NCBI GenBank assembly: GCA_050014755.1
Contig: JBEKCS010000013.1
Span: forward strand, 1 to 64,000
Length of the DNA: 64,000 bases
Reading direction: 5' to 3'
Origin: Bog-756 sp050014755
GTDB taxonomy: Bacteria; Actinomycetota; Acidimicrobiia; Acidimicrobiales; RAAP-2
The notes below the pieces were generated by a model, which had not been told where the DNA came from, did not search any database, and saw only the letters and a program-made list of their open reading frames with translations. The position numbers and the translations under genes were made by a program. This document shows, piece by piece, positions 7,096 through 15,603 of the stretch (its first letter is position 1; every line of letters begins with the position of its first letter).

Positions 7096-8361
7096 TCAGG
7101 CGTTACGTGCCAGTCGCAACCCCGAAAAAGCCCAACGGGACGACGGGTGGAAGAAGTTCCGGTAGGTCGCCCGGATGTGGTCGGCCGGTGTCGCGCACGA
7201 TCCGCCTCGCAGGACGTACTGGTTGACCATGAACTTCCCGTTGTACTCACCGACGGCCCCGGACTCGGGGGCGAACCCGGGGTAGGGGCCATAGGCCGAG
7301 GAGGTCCACTGCCAGACGTCGCCGAAGGGGGCCGACGCTCCGGCGGTCGCCGGGCCCGGATGCAGGGCGGCGGTATCGAGCAGGTTGCCCTCGTCAGCGG
7401 CAGCCGCGGCGCGAGCGGTGGACACCACCTCCCACTCGGCCTCGGTGGGAAGTCGACATCCTGACCATCGGGCGAATGCATCGGCCTCGTAGTAGCTGAC
7501 GTGGCAGACCGGTCGGGCGGGATCGACGGGACCGTCGCCGGCCAGCGTGAACTCGCGCCATCCCTCGTCCGTGCGGGACCAGTACAAGGGGGCGTCCCAC
7601 CCGTCGGACACCACGGTGGCCCACCCGTCGGACAGCCACAGCTCGGGGCGCCGGTAGCCGTCGTCATCGATGAACGCCAGCCACTCGCCGCACGAGACGG
7701 TCCGGTCGGCCAGGGCGAAGGGCTCGAGGTGGACCCGGTGTCGGGGGAATTCGTTGTCGAACCCGAACCCGCTCCCGGTGTGTCCGACGGACGCGGTGCC
7801 CCCGGGATGTGTGGTCCAGGTCGCCGGGGAGGGGGTTCCGGGTTCCAGCGTCGTCAGTGTGGCGTAGGCGGGGAGCATCGGGTTCCGGGACAGCACATGC
7901 TTGATGTCCATGAGCAGCAGCTCCTGGTGCTGTTGCTCGTGTTGGATGCCGAGCTCGACGAGGAATGCCGTTGCGGCGTCGAGACCGCGGGCGAGCAGGT
8001 CACCCATGGCACCGTCGACGTGGCACCGGTAGTCGGCGATCTCGGCGATGCCCGGTCGGGACACCAGACCCCGGTCGGGCCTCGGGAACCGGTCACCGAC
8101 ACCGACGTAGTACGAGTTGAACAGGTAGCGGAAGCCCGGATGGAAGACCTCGTACCCGGCGAGGGACGGGGTCAGCAGGAATGTCTCGAAGAACCAGGAG
8201 GTATGGGCCCGGTGCCACTTGGTCGGGCTCGCGTCGGGCATCGACTGGACCGTCTGGTCCTCGGCGGACAGCGGGGCGGCCAGTCGCTCGGTCAGCCGCC
8301 GGGTGGCGTCGAATCGCTCGGCCAGCATCTGGTCGTCCACGGTCGTCAGGAGATCGGCCAT
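7096..8361 (-). CDS. egtB: Ergothioneine biosynthesis sulfoxide synthase EgtB
   Basis: 421 aa starting at ATG 8361 (MADLLTTVDD), preceded by AAGGAGCGGGG. The N-terminal DinB-like domain supplies the iron ligands: His53 in 'HRAHTSWFF' and His141/His145 in 'HEQQHQELLLMDIKH'. The C-terminal half is the formylglycine-generating-enzyme fold ('EWEVVSTAR', 'FGDVWQWTSSAYGPY', 'NQYVLRGGSCATP'). EgtB joins hercynine to a sulfur donor with O2. With no gamma-glutamylcysteine ligase (EgtA) or EgtC nearby, it may use cysteine directly as some short EgtBs do; that is inference. Coupled with egtD downstream. Confidence 0.94.
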   Translation of the reverse strand: MADLLTTVDDQMLAERFDATRRLTERLAAPLSAEDQTVQSMPDASPTKWHRAHTSWFFETFLLTPSLAGYEVFHPGFRYLFNSYYVGVGDRFPRPDRGLVSRPGIAEIADYRCHVDGAMGDLLARGLDAATAFLVELGIQHEQQHQELLLMDIKHVLSRNPMLPAYATLTTLEPGTPSPATWTTHPGGTASVGHTGSGFGFDNEFPRHRVHLEPFALADRTVSCGEWLAFIDDDGYRRPELWLSDGWATVVSDGWDAPLYWSRTDEGWREFTLAGDGPVDPARPVCHVSYYEADAFARWSGCRLPTEAEWEVVSTARAAAAADEGNLLDTAALHPGPATAGASAPFGDVWQWTSSAYGPYPGFAPESGAVGEYNGKFMVNQYVLRGGSCATPADHIRATYRNFFHPSSRWAFSGLRLARNA

Positions 8362-8439
8362 CCCCGCTCCTTCCGGCTCGCCTGGGGATCGTCCGGCGCG
8401 GGCACCGGTGGGCCGGTGCACTGCCACACGAAGAACATA

Positions 8440-8477
8440 CCCGGAAGCGCTCCGGGACAGTCCGGGACGCTTCCGGG
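8440..8477 (-). terminator. Large hairpin between kdpE and egtB
   Basis: A perfect 10-bp inverted repeat (CCCGGAAGCG at 8440-8449, CGCTTCCGGG at 8468-8477) encloses two direct copies of TCCGGGAC (8451-8458 and 8461-8468). It lies between the end of kdpE and the start of egtB, both minus strand, so it could end the kdpDE transcript or serve as an operator for egtB. Confidence 0.5.
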
Positions 8478-8540
8478 GGTGTGTCGAACGCACGGGAAGG
8501 CGGTCCGGGAGCGCCTCGCCCCTCACTCAGTCCGGATCGC

Positions 8541-9236
8541 TCACGCCGGGTTCTCCGGGCCGGCCTGCAGGCTGTAGCCGACGCCCGGTGTCGTCCGGAT
8601 CAGCGTCCCGGACTCGTCGTGGAGCTTCTGGCGCAGCCGGTGGACGTAGGTGCGCACGTACTGTCCCTCGTGGCTGTACCCGGCACCCCACACGGCCGAC
8701 AGGATCATCTGGTGGGTGCACGTCCGGCCTGCGTGACGGGTCAGGAAGGACAGCAGGTCGAACTCCCGTGCGGTGAGCTCGACCCGGGCACCGTCGAGAC
8801 GGGCCTCGTGGTGGACGAGGTCGAGCTCGAGCGGTCCCGCGGCGATGGTCGCCGGCAGTGTCTCCAACGGTTCGGTCGTCCGGTGGCGGACGACCGCACG
8901 GATCCGGGCTTCCAGCTCGGCCATTCCGAAGGGCTTGGTCACATAGTCGTTGGCCCCGCCGTTCAGCGCTGCGACCTTCCGGTCCTCGGTGCCACTGGCC
9001 GAGAGGATGATGATGGGCACCTCGCTCCACTGGCGGATCCGCTTGCACACGGTGAGGCCGTCGATGTCGGGGAGCCCCAGGTCGAGGACGATCACCTCGG
9101 GGGAGGTGAGCGCGGCCTGCGATATCCCCTGCTCGCCGTTGACCGCGGTGACGACCTCGTGGCCCCCGGTCCGGAGGCTGACCCGCAGCGCCCGCAGCAG
9201 CGAGGGGTCGTCGTCGATCACGAGCACCTTGGTCAT
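8541..9236 (-). CDS. kdpE: KdpE-type response regulator (OmpR/PhoB family)
   Basis: 231 aa. Receiver domain with 'VLVIDDDPSLLRAL' acidic cluster, phosphoacceptor Asp in 'VIVLDLGLPDIDGL' and Lys in 'DYVTKPFG'. The C-terminal winged helix shows 'ELTAREFDLLSFL' and 'YVRTYVHRLRQKL'. ATG 9236 overlaps the stop of the upstream histidine kinase (ATGA), giving kinase-regulator coupling. Its expected target is the divergent kdpFABC promoter, where direct repeats of OmpR-family spacing are visible. Confidence 0.92.
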   Translation of the reverse strand: MTKVLVIDDDPSLLRALRVSLRTGGHEVVTAVNGEQGISQAALTSPEVIVLDLGLPDIDGLTVCKRIRQWSEVPIIILSASGTEDRKVAALNGGANDYVTKPFGMAELEARIRAVVRHRTTEPLETLPATIAAGPLELDLVHHEARLDGARVELTAREFDLLSFLTRHAGRTCTHQMILSAVWGAGYSHEGQYVRTYVHRLRQKLHDESGTLIRTTPGVGYSLQAGPENPA

Positions 9237-10714
9237 GTCCGCTGCTGGTCGGTGCCGTTGGTCGACGCGAGGGGGAGGGTGAAGACGAAACGGGCGCCCC
9301 CGCCAGGAGCGTCCTCGACCCACATGTGCTCACCGTGGGCCTCGACGAACGTCCTGGCGATGGTGAGGCCGAGACCGGCCCGACCGCCCGTGTCGAAGCG
9401 CACGAACCGGTCGAACACCGCTTCCCGCTCGGCCAGGGGAACGCCCGGCCCCTGATCGCTGACCGTCACGGCCACACGGCCGTCCTGGAGCTCGCCGGTG
9501 ACAGTGATCACGCTGCCGGCCGGGGTGTGTCGATTGGCATTGTCCAGGAGGTTAGCGAGTACCTGGCCGATGAGGACCTGGTCGACGTCGACCTCGGGCA
9601 GTCCGTCGGGGACCGCCATCTCCACAGCGTGGTCCCCCAGGGCGGACTGGAGGGAGCCGACGGCCTCGGACACCAGGTCTCGGACGGCGATGGGGGCCCG
9701 TCGGACCTCCAACTCGCCGGCGTCGATGCGGGTGAGGTCGAGCAGGCTGGTGACCAGTCGGGTGAGGCGGTCCGTCTCCAGGTCGATGAGGGCGTGCAGT
9801 TCGTGGGTGTCCTCGTCGGACAGGGGATTGGGTGGATCCAGCAGGATCGAGGAGGCCACCTTCATGGTGGCGAGCGGGGTCCGCAGATCGTGGGATACGG
9901 CCCCCATCAACGCGTGGCGCAGTCGGTCGATCTCCACGAGCAGGTCGGTGCGCAATGCCTGTTCGCGTAGCTGGGCCCGTTCGAGCGCCAGTGCGGCATG
10001 GTTGGCGAACGTGCCGAGAAGCGCCCGGTCCGCTTCGGAGGTCGGGATCCCCCGCAGGGCCAGCATGCCCACCGGGCGTCCGGCCGCCGTCAGCGCGACG
10101 GTGTGCATCCCGTCAGGGGCTCCGCCGGCGGTGCCGAGGCTCACCGGGATGCCGGACTGGGGGCCCAGCTGGCGGAGTTCGGTGTCGGACAGCTCCTCGC
10201 CGGCCGACGCGGCGATGGTCAGTCGGTCGCCGTCGGGCACGAGGAGGGCCACTCCGGGGACCTCGAACACGCTGGCCACGACCCTGACGATGGTCTTGAG
10301 CAGGTCGTCGACCGATCGGTCCTCGACCAGCAGCTCGGAGAGTTCGAAGAGCCGACGGGTCTCGGTCGCCCGTCGGTTGGACTCGGAGCGTGCGGTCTGC
10401 AGATCGGCCACGACCCGGACCATCACCAGCATGACGATCGAGTAGATGACCAGCACCTCCCAATCCTTGGGGTCGGCGACGGCCAGTCGGTAGTACGGAG
10501 GGAGGAACACGAAGTCGTAGACGAGGAATCCGGCGGCGACGCTCGCCATCCCGGCCGGGAACCCGCCGATGATCACCCCGGCGACCACCGGCAGGACGAA
10601 CACCAGCGCAGCAGCGGCGATGCTCAGATGCGGACGGAGCGGCGCCATGGTCGCACCGAGTGCGACCGCGAGGACGATCCCGGCGACCGATCCGGTGAGC
10701 CCTCTGCGCACCAC
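9233..10714 (-). CDS. kdpD: KdpD-like histidine kinase lacking the N-terminal KdpD sensor domain
   Basis: 493 aa. It begins directly with the four-helix membrane module (DUF4118-like, residues ~8-105, 'VYDFVFLPPYYRLAV'), followed by a GAF-like domain (~130-240), HisKA with H in 'LMGAVSHDLRTPLATM', and HATPase with 'NLLDNANRHTP', 'VSDQGPGVP' and 'AGLGLTIARTFVEAH'. The usual ~370-residue KdpD/USP cytoplasmic domain is missing; a separate protein with exactly that domain is encoded after kdpC (15604-16806). The kinase presumably phosphorylates the overlapping KdpE and may work together with the detached sensor. Divergent from kdpFABC. Confidence 0.9.
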   Translation of the reverse strand: MVRRGLTGSVAGIVLAVALGATMAPLRPHLSIAAAALVFVLPVVAGVIIGGFPAGMASVAAGFLVYDFVFLPPYYRLAVADPKDWEVLVIYSIVMLVMVRVVADLQTARSESNRRATETRRLFELSELLVEDRSVDDLLKTIVRVVASVFEVPGVALLVPDGDRLTIAASAGEELSDTELRQLGPQSGIPVSLGTAGGAPDGMHTVALTAAGRPVGMLALRGIPTSEADRALLGTFANHAALALERAQLREQALRTDLLVEIDRLRHALMGAVSHDLRTPLATMKVASSILLDPPNPLSDEDTHELHALIDLETDRLTRLVTSLLDLTRIDAGELEVRRAPIAVRDLVSEAVGSLQSALGDHAVEMAVPDGLPEVDVDQVLIGQVLANLLDNANRHTPAGSVITVTGELQDGRVAVTVSDQGPGVPLAEREAVFDRFVRFDTGGRAGLGLTIARTFVEAHGEHMWVEDAPGGGARFVFTLPLASTNGTDQQRT

Positions 10715-10791
10715 CTCATTGTCACACCGATTCGGACGGCCGTCGGAGGTGGTGGGCCCGTTAACGAATTATTGAGAGCCACCGACTTCTG

Positions 10792-10824
10792 TTCACAACC
10801 TATTCACAGCACTCGCTGGATACT
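10792..10824 (+). promoter_or_regulatory. Candidate KdpE-controlled promoter of the kdp operon
   Basis: Two direct TTCACA copies at 10792-10797 and 10803-10808 are spaced exactly 11 bp apart, the repeat period used by OmpR/PhoB-family regulators. A -10-like GATACT at 10819-10824 follows, only six bases before the first ATG (10831), so the message may be leaderless. The region is noticeably AT-rich just upstream (10761-10773). Confidence 0.45.
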
Positions 10825-10830
10825 CGACCC

Positions 10831-10914
10831 ATGGCAGATTTCCTCGCAGTGCTCGGCATGATCGGCTTCGCCGCAGTCATGCTCGGTCTCATCTGGGCCT
10901 TGGACCGGGTATGA
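10831..10914 (+). CDS. Small membrane peptide upstream of kdpF
   Basis: 27 aa: 'MADFLAVLGMIGFAAVMLGL' followed by IWALDRV, a single membrane helix ending in a short charged tail. Its TGA overlaps the ATG of kdpF (ATGA), so translation is coupled. Small single-helix ORFs in this position occur in many actinobacterial kdp operons, but their role is not established to my knowledge. It may assist the KdpFABC complex or duplicate KdpF. Confidence 0.6.
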   Translation: MADFLAVLGMIGFAAVMLGLIWALDRV

Positions 10915-11000
10915 CGGTCACCCAAGGCATTCTCCTCGGCGTCTCGGTCCTGATGTTCCTGTACCTGGGCTTCGCCATGTTCAAGCCAGAGAAGTTCTGA
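10911..11000 (+). CDS. kdpF: Potassium-transporting ATPase subunit KdpF
   Basis: 29 aa: one transmembrane helix, and the family's C-terminal signature 'YLGFAMFKPEKF' (most KdpF proteins end in a P-E-[KR]-F tail). KdpF is a lipid-like stabiliser of the KdpABC complex. The start overlaps the preceding small ORF and the stop is one base before kdpA. Confidence 0.85.
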   Translation: MTVTQGILLGVSVLMFLYLGFAMFKPEKF

Positions 11001-11001
11001 C

Positions 11002-12690
11002 ATGGGCCTGACCTTCACCCTCATCGCCCTGGTCATCGCCCTGGGGCTCACCTGGCGCTACCTCGGGTCGTACATGGCCGCCGTGTTCGACGGCCGGGTG
11101 CACTATCTCGGTTGGGCCGAGCGACCGGTCTACCGGGCCCTCGGCACCGATCCTGAGCAGGAGCAGAACTGGAAGCGCTACGCCACGTCGATGGTGATCT
11201 TCTCGGCCATCGCCATGGGCATCACCTACCTGCTCATCCGGATTCAGGGGTCGCTTCCGCTCAATCCGCAGCACCTCGACGCCGCAGGACCGGCGCTGAG
11301 CTTCAACACGGCTGCGTCGTTCATGACGAATACCAACTGGCAGAACTACGGCGGCGAGTCGACCATGTCCTACTTCTCGCAGATCGGCGCGCTCACCTTC
11401 GAGCAGTTCGTGAGCCCGGCGATCGGCATCGCCGTGGCCATCGCCATGGTCCGGGGCTTCTCCCGGCGCAACTCCCCGACCATCGGGAACTTCTGGGTCG
11501 ACATGACCCGGGCGCTCCTCTACATCTTCTTCCCCATCGCCTTCGTCTTCGGGATCATCATCGTGGGCCAGGGCGCGGTGGAGACGCTGGCCGGCACCAT
11601 CAGCATCCACGACGCCATCAACGGGGTGACCCAGACCATCGCCCGGGGCCCGATCGGCTCCATGCAGTCGATCATGCAGCTGGGTAACAACGGGGGTGGG
11701 TTCCTCAACGCAAACCAGGCCACAACGTTCGAGAGCCCGACCGGCTTCACTGGATTCCTGGACATCTACCTCCTGCTGGCCATCCCCTTCTCCCTCACCT
11801 ACACCTTCGGCAAGATGGTCGGCAGTGTCCGCCACGGTGCCGCCCTGCTGGGTGCCATGGCCATCATCTTCGCCGTGTGGGTGGGTGGGGCCACCTACGC
11901 GGAGCACGGCCAGAACCCGGCCGTGGCTGTCGCCGGGGTGCACTCGACGGTGGGGAACACCGAGGGCAAGGAGGTGCGCTTCGGCGACACCACCAGCGCA
12001 CTGTTCGGGGTGGCCTCGACCAACACGTCAACCGGCTCGGCCGACTCCGCCTACGACTCGTTCACTCCCATGGGCGGCTTCTGGCTCATGAGCGGCATGA
12101 TGCTCGGGGAGGTGACACCCGGGGGCACGGGTAGTGGCCTCTACACGATCCTCATCTACGCCATCATCGCCGTGTTCATCGGGGGCCTGATGATCGGGCG
12201 AACGCCGGAGTACCTGGGGAAGAAGATCCAGGCCAAGGAGATCAAGCTCGCGGGCCTTGGGGCCCTGGTCATGCCGATCGCCGTGCTCGTGCTTACCGCC
12301 ATCGCCGTGTCGATCCACGCCGGCCGGGCCGGGCCACTCAACTCCGGACCCCACGGGTTCTCCGAGATCCTCTATGCCCTCACCTCGCAGGGGAACAACA
12401 ATGGATCGGCCTTTGGCGGCCTCACCGGTAACACCACGTTCTACAACGTCATCGGAGCCGCCGACATGTTGATCGGAAGGGTCGGAATCATGATCCCGGC
12501 GCTCGCCCTCGGTGGCGTCCTCGCCGCCAAGAACGTGGTGCCGGAGTCGCTCGGCACCTTCCGCACCGACAACGGCATGTTCATCGGCCTCACTATCGGC
12601 GTCATCGTGATCATCGGTGGCCTGACCTTCTTCCCCGCCCTCGCTCTCGGCCCGATCGTCGAGCAGCTCAGCCACGGAAAGTTCTTCTGA
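11002..12690 (+). CDS. kdpA: Potassium-transporting ATPase subunit KdpA
   Basis: 562 aa, the usual KdpA size with about ten membrane helices. KdpA is the K+ channel-like subunit. Recognisable segments are 'SFNTAASFMTNTNWQNYGGE' (selectivity loop region), 'QLGNNGGGFLNANQATTFES', 'GGFWLMSGMMLGEVTPGG' and 'SQGNNNGSAFGGL', repeats of the NxxG-type filter loops. TGA overlaps the kdpB ATG by one base. Confidence 0.97.
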   Translation: MGLTFTLIALVIALGLTWRYLGSYMAAVFDGRVHYLGWAERPVYRALGTDPEQEQNWKRYATSMVIFSAIAMGITYLLIRIQGSLPLNPQHLDAAGPALSFNTAASFMTNTNWQNYGGESTMSYFSQIGALTFEQFVSPAIGIAVAIAMVRGFSRRNSPTIGNFWVDMTRALLYIFFPIAFVFGIIIVGQGAVETLAGTISIHDAINGVTQTIARGPIGSMQSIMQLGNNGGGFLNANQATTFESPTGFTGFLDIYLLLAIPFSLTYTFGKMVGSVRHGAALLGAMAIIFAVWVGGATYAEHGQNPAVAVAGVHSTVGNTEGKEVRFGDTTSALFGVASTNTSTGSADSAYDSFTPMGGFWLMSGMMLGEVTPGGTGSGLYTILIYAIIAVFIGGLMIGRTPEYLGKKIQAKEIKLAGLGALVMPIAVLVLTAIAVSIHAGRAGPLNSGPHGFSEILYALTSQGNNNGSAFGGLTGNTTFYNVIGAADMLIGRVGIMIPALALGGVLAAKNVVPESLGTFRTDNGMFIGLTIGVIVIIGGLTFFPALALGPIVEQLSHGKFF

Positions 12691-14759
12691 TGACCATCAC
12701 CACCACTCAACCCGAGCACCCGTCGCCCGGCACCGAGGCCCACGGCGTGGCCGAGGCCAGGGGACTGTTCGACGGCCCGATCCTCCGCCAGGCGCTGGTG
12801 GACTCATTCAAGAAGCTCAACCCGGCCCAGGAGATCCGCAACCCGGTCATGTTCGTGGTGCTGGTCGGCACGGTGATCACCTTCATCGAGGCGATCGCCC
12901 ACCCGAGCACGTTCACCTGGTCGATCACCATCTGGCTGTTCCTCACGGTGATCTTCGCCAACTTCGCCGAGGCGATGGCCGAGGGACGCGGCAAGGCCCA
13001 GGCCGACACGCTGCGTCGGATGCGGTCGGAGACCGAGGCCCGCCGGCTCAACCCCGACGGGACCGAGGAGCTGGTGCCGGCGGCGTCACTGGCCAAGGGC
13101 GACCACGTGGTCTGCGAGGCGGGCGACCTCATCCCCTCCGACGGGGACATCATCGAGGGCATCGCCTCGGTCGACGAGTCGGCCATCACCGGCGAGTCGG
13201 CCCCGGTCATCCGCGAGTCGGGTGGCGACCGCTCGGCCGTCACCGGTGGCACCAAGGTCCTGTCCGACCGGATCGTCGTGCAGATCACCGCCGAGCGGGG
13301 CCAGACCTTCCTCGACCGGATGATCACCCTGGTCGAGGGGGCCAACCGGCAGAAGACGCCCAACGAGATCGCCCTGACCATCCTGCTCGCCGTGCTGACC
13401 ATCGTGTTCCTGCCGGTGGTGGTGACGCTCCAGGCGTTCGGCCACTATGCCGGGGCGACGGTCTCGGTGGTGGTCCTCATCTCACTGCTGGTCTGCCTCA
13501 TCCCGACTACCATCGGCGCCCTGCTGTCGGCCATCGGCATCGCCGGCATGGACCGACTCGTGCAGCGCAACGTGCTGGCCATGAGCGGCCGTGCCGTCGA
13601 GGCGGCCGGTGACGTGCAGACCCTGCTGCTCGACAAGACCGGCACCATCACCCTCGGAAACCGCATGGCGTCGGACTTCTTTCCGGTCGCCGGCCACAGC
13701 GAACACGACGTGGCCGACGTCGCCCAACTCGCGTCGCTGGCCGACGAGACGCCCGAGGGCCGCTCCATCGTCGTGCTGGCCAAGGAGCGCTTCAACATCA
13801 GAGAGCGTGAGCTCGAAGGAGAGCACGCCTTCGTGCCCTTCACCGCCCAGACCCGGATGTCGGGCCTCGACATCGGCACCCGCCAGATCCGCAAGGGGGC
13901 GGCCGACTCGGTCAAGCGGTGGGTGGCTGAGAACGGCGGGACCGTGCCGGCCGACCTCGACACCATCGTCGAGCGGGTCTCCCGGGCCGGCTCCACCCCC
14001 TTGGCCGTGGCCGACGGGACCGACATCCTCGGGATCATCGAGCTCAAGGACGTGGTGAAGCAGGGCATCAAGGAGAAGTTCGACGAGATGCGCCAGATGG
14101 GCATCCGCACGGTCATGATCACCGGTGACAACCCGCTCACCGCGGCGGCCATCGCCCAGGAGGCCGGGGTCGACGACTTCCTGGCCGAGGCCACGCCCGA
14201 GGCCAAGATGGCCCTCATCAAGGCCGAGCAGGAGGGTGGCAAGCTCGTCGCCATGACCGGGGACGGGACCAACGACGCCCCCGCCCTGGCCCAGGCCGAC
14301 GTCGGGGTGGCCATGAACACGGGGACCACTGCAGCCAAAGAGGCCGGCAACATGGTCGACCTCGACTCCAACCCGACCAAGCTCATCGACGTGGTCGAGA
14401 TCGGGAAGCAGCTGCTCATCACCCGGGGATCGCTCACCACCTTCTCCATCGCCAACGACGTGGCCAAGTACTTCGCCATCGTCCCGGCGCTGTTCCTCGC
14501 CACCTACCCGCAGCTGGCGCCGCTCAACATCATGAAGCTGCACAGCCCGCAGAGCGCGGTGCTCTCGGCGGTCATCTTCAACGCCCTGGTGATCGTGGCC
14601 CTGATCCCACTCGCCCTCCGCGGCGTCAAGTTCCGTCCGGCCAGCTCGCAGGCCATCCTGCGACGCAACGTGTGGATCTACGGAGTGGGTGGGGTCATCG
14701 TCCCCTTCATCGGGATCAAGATCATCGATCTCATCCTCGTCGCGCTGCACGCCTACTGA
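12690..14759 (+). CDS. kdpB: Potassium-transporting ATPase ATP-binding subunit KdpB
   Basis: 689 aa P-type ATPase. The phosphorylation motif DKTGT has its Asp at residue 315; 'ITGESAPVIRESGGDRSAVT' is the actuator loop, 'KGAADSVKRWVAENGG' the nucleotide domain, 'MITGDNPLTAAAIAQEAGV' and 'MTGDGTNDAPALAQADVGVA' the hinge motifs. KdpB energises K+ uptake through KdpA. The gene is intact and normal in length. Confidence 0.97.
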   Translation: MTITTTQPEHPSPGTEAHGVAEARGLFDGPILRQALVDSFKKLNPAQEIRNPVMFVVLVGTVITFIEAIAHPSTFTWSITIWLFLTVIFANFAEAMAEGRGKAQADTLRRMRSETEARRLNPDGTEELVPAASLAKGDHVVCEAGDLIPSDGDIIEGIASVDESAITGESAPVIRESGGDRSAVTGGTKVLSDRIVVQITAERGQTFLDRMITLVEGANRQKTPNEIALTILLAVLTIVFLPVVVTLQAFGHYAGATVSVVVLISLLVCLIPTTIGALLSAIGIAGMDRLVQRNVLAMSGRAVEAAGDVQTLLLDKTGTITLGNRMASDFFPVAGHSEHDVADVAQLASLADETPEGRSIVVLAKERFNIRERELEGEHAFVPFTAQTRMSGLDIGTRQIRKGAADSVKRWVAENGGTVPADLDTIVERVSRAGSTPLAVADGTDILGIIELKDVVKQGIKEKFDEMRQMGIRTVMITGDNPLTAAAIAQEAGVDDFLAEATPEAKMALIKAEQEGGKLVAMTGDGTNDAPALAQADVGVAMNTGTTAAKEAGNMVDLDSNPTKLIDVVEIGKQLLITRGSLTTFSIANDVAKYFAIVPALFLATYPQLAPLNIMKLHSPQSAVLSAVIFNALVIVALIPLALRGVKFRPASSQAILRRNVWIYGVGGVIVPFIGIKIIDLILVALHAY

Positions 14760-14772
14760 TGGAGTCCCTCTG

Positions 14773-15417
14773 ATGCTCATCCACATCCGCCGAGCGGTCG
14801 TCCTCGCACTGATCGCCTTGGTCCTGGTGTTTGCCTACACCTTTGCTTCAACCGGAATCGACCAGGTTCTCTTCAAGCACCAGGCCGACGGTTCGATCAC
14901 CGCCAACGGCTCCACTCTCGTCGGGCAGAACTGGTCACAGACGAAATGCCCGGGCCACCCGTTGGGAAGTTGCGTGTTCCAGGGGCGCCCCGACGACCTC
15001 GGCCCCTACGCCGGCTCGGCGAAGCCCGTCGCCGCCGGTGGAGACAACCCGCTCCAGGCCAACAACATCCCCGGCCAGCCCGGAGTCCTGAACAGTGGCG
15101 AGACCGGTGCCTCCAACCTGGGCCCACGGTCCAAGGTCCTGGTGAGCAACACCCAGGCCCTCGTCGCCTACTGGCACAGCCTGGGGGTGAACCCCACCCC
15201 CGACCTGGTCACCACGTCGGGCAGTGGCGTGGACCCGGACATCACTGCGGCGGACGCCATCGCCGAGATCCCCATGGTCTCCAAGGCGACCGGTCTCGGG
15301 CCGTCCACCCTGCTGGCGCTCATCAACCGGGAGAACAACAGTGCCCAGTTCGGTTTCCTCGGCAGCAGCTACATCAACGTCCTCCAGCTGAACGAGGCGC
15401 TGGTCCGGCTACGATGA
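14773..15417 (+). CDS. kdpC: Potassium-transporting ATPase subunit KdpC
   Basis: 214 aa. One N-terminal membrane helix ('VVLALIALVLVFAYTFAS') followed by an extracytoplasmic domain with 'GSTLVGQNW', 'SNLGPRSKVLV' (family motif SNL-P), 'DPDITAADAIAEIPMVSKAT' and 'INVLQLNEAL'. It contains two Cys (CPGHPLGSC) not typical of the family. ATG 14773 lies 13 nt after kdpB. The downstream gap of 186 nt to the KdpD-sensor gene has no clear terminator. Confidence 0.95.
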   Translation: MLIHIRRAVVLALIALVLVFAYTFASTGIDQVLFKHQADGSITANGSTLVGQNWSQTKCPGHPLGSCVFQGRPDDLGPYAGSAKPVAAGGDNPLQANNIPGQPGVLNSGETGASNLGPRSKVLVSNTQALVAYWHSLGVNPTPDLVTTSGSGVDPDITAADAIAEIPMVSKATGLGPSTLLALINRENNSAQFGFLGSSYINVLQLNEALVRLR

Positions 15418-15603
15418 ACGTGCTCAGTTCCCCAGCACCGATCGGTGGACTGGGCGAACCACCGCCCGTCGTCGTCGACGCAGCAACCGCCCTCGTTAGC
15501 CTTTGACGTGATCCATCCGTTCGGCGACGACCCGACCAGGTGTCGCCAGCCGGACCGCTCGTCCACCCCGACGACCGCCCGATGAAGGTGAGACGAGCTG
15601 CCG

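Noticed and set aside
13482..14786. 434-codon minus-strand frame opposite kdpB
   Set aside because: Antisense shadow; kdpB motifs on the plus strand are complete.
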